DNA of 64,000 nt from a virus. This document shows positions 63,586 through 64,000 of the stretch, one piece after another (within the stretch, counting starts at the first letter, position 1; each line of letters begins with the position of its first letter). The notes beneath the pieces were generated by a model. The model was not told the origin of the DNA. It ran no database searches and was given only the letters and a program-made list of their open reading frames with translations. The DNA lies in IMG/VR virus record IMGVR_UViG_3300008459_000012, positions 1 to 64,000 of that record; one strand, written 5' to 3'. The position numbers and the translations under genes are program-made.

Positions 63586-64000
63586 ATGACTGAAAATAAA
63601 AAGGGTAGACGTGGTAGAAAAGCTAAACCAGGGTCTATAAAAGAGTATTTTACTGACGATACAGAAAAGGCTATTATTAAATATAATAGCCCTGACTGTT
63701 CGTTAGAAGAAAAAAATGAGATTTATGAGAAACAAATTCATAAGGCTCTAAAAAAACTTGCTTATTTTACCGCTAAATCATACTTCCTTTATTTTTCAAA
63801 GCGTTATACGATAGAAGATATGGAAAATGACCTTCTGATTTTTGCCTTCAATAATCTTCATATGTTTAATCCTGAAAAGATTAATAAACATGGTGTAAAA
63901 TCAAAGGCATTTTCCTATTTCTCTACAATTTGTAAAAACGAAGCAAAACACATATCTGAAAGAAACTTTAATCAAGATAAATCTAGTGATGATGTTGTAG
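63586..64000 (+). CDS. late sigma factor, T4 gp55-like (cut by window edge)
   Basis: The first 138 residues are visible. A basic N-terminus (GRRGRKAKPG) is followed by a region 2-like core: YFLYFSKRYTIEDMENDLLI, FAFNNLHMFNPEKINKHGVK, AFSYFSTICKNEAKH. This resembles gp55-type phage sigma factors, where the Asn-x-x-x-Phe-x-Pro-Glu-Lys helix and the Phe-Ser-Tyr-Phe strand contact polymerase and the late promoter. gp55 directs host RNA polymerase to late promoters together with the sliding clamp in T4. It is co-transcribed with the two transferases. It is the best candidate to read CTATTTA here. Confidence 0.7.
   Translation, partial: MTENKKGRRGRKAKPGSIKEYFTDDTEKAIIKYNSPDCSLEEKNEIYEKQIHKALKKLAYFTAKSYFLYFSKRYTIEDMENDLLIFAFNNLHMFNPEKINKHGVKSKAFSYFSTICKNEAKHISERNFNQDKSSDDVV

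Noticed and set aside
1-64000. tRNA genes, insertion sequences, integrase or attachment sites
   Set aside because: None recognised on either strand by reading; a covariance-model scan was not possible here.

Overview
The window is AT-rich, tightly packed DNA from the genome of a large tailed phage, most probably a T4-like (myovirus-type) phage of a Bacteroidota host. Phage evidence: a T4 gp46/SbcC-type recombination ATPase, a T4 gp55-like sigma factor (right edge), a possible gp15-like tail sheath stabiliser, a GH24 endolysin, an SNF2-type helicase and about 28 kb of tail, fibre and adhesin genes. Host evidence: Sec signal peptides ending in A-Q or G-Q, several upstream matches to the Bacteroidota promoter element TAnnTTTG, and starts that lack Shine-Dalgarno sequences. 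Standard stop codons are used. No tRNA gene, CRISPR array, insertion sequence or attachment site was seen, and no gap between genes exceeds 300 bases.

Layout. (1) 1-8.6 kb: mostly minus-strand replication, nucleotide and lysis functions. These are a dATP/dGTP diphosphohydrolase-like protein (partial), an AAA+ ATPase, a PurA/PurZ-like adenylosuccinate synthetase, a ParB-like protein, an HNH nuclease and an endolysin, plus an 816-aa plus-strand probable virion protein. (2) 8.7-24.5 kb: five adjacent secreted proteins (1149, 806, 2491, 418 and 372 aa). All have a signal peptide and a related C-terminal domain; one is an intact metzincin metalloprotease and one looks like its catalytically dead paralogue. 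(3) 24.5-30.3 kb: a small membrane protein, small unknowns, a GIY-YIG-like protein and the helicase. (4) 30.3-58.5 kb: virion genes, including fibre proteins with SHAEG repeats, a 2149-aa repeat protein, paralogous lectin-like and BppU-like proteins, a papain-fold enzyme and a Nudix domain fused to an unknown N-terminal region. (5) 58.5-64 kb: the gp46-like protein, whose reading frame starts inside an intein, then two glycosyltransferases and the sigma factor.

Regulation. Two upstream signals split the genes into classes. TAnnTTTG (host-type) lies before the AAA+ ATPase, purZ-like, parB-like, endolysin and gp46 operons and two small genes. CTATTTA followed by A-rich sequence lies 6-19 nt before 14 start codons, mostly at the heads of virion and secreted-protein operons. 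I infer early (host sigma) and late (phage sigma) classes, with the gp55-like protein as the obvious candidate reader of CTATTTA.

Most notable: a probable atypically split intein interrupting the Walker A motif of gp46; the phage-encoded secreted protein family with its shared C-terminal domain; the CTATTTA promoter class; and the PurZ-like synthetase near a dATP/dGTP diphosphohydrolase-like gene, which raises but does not prove a purine-modified genome.
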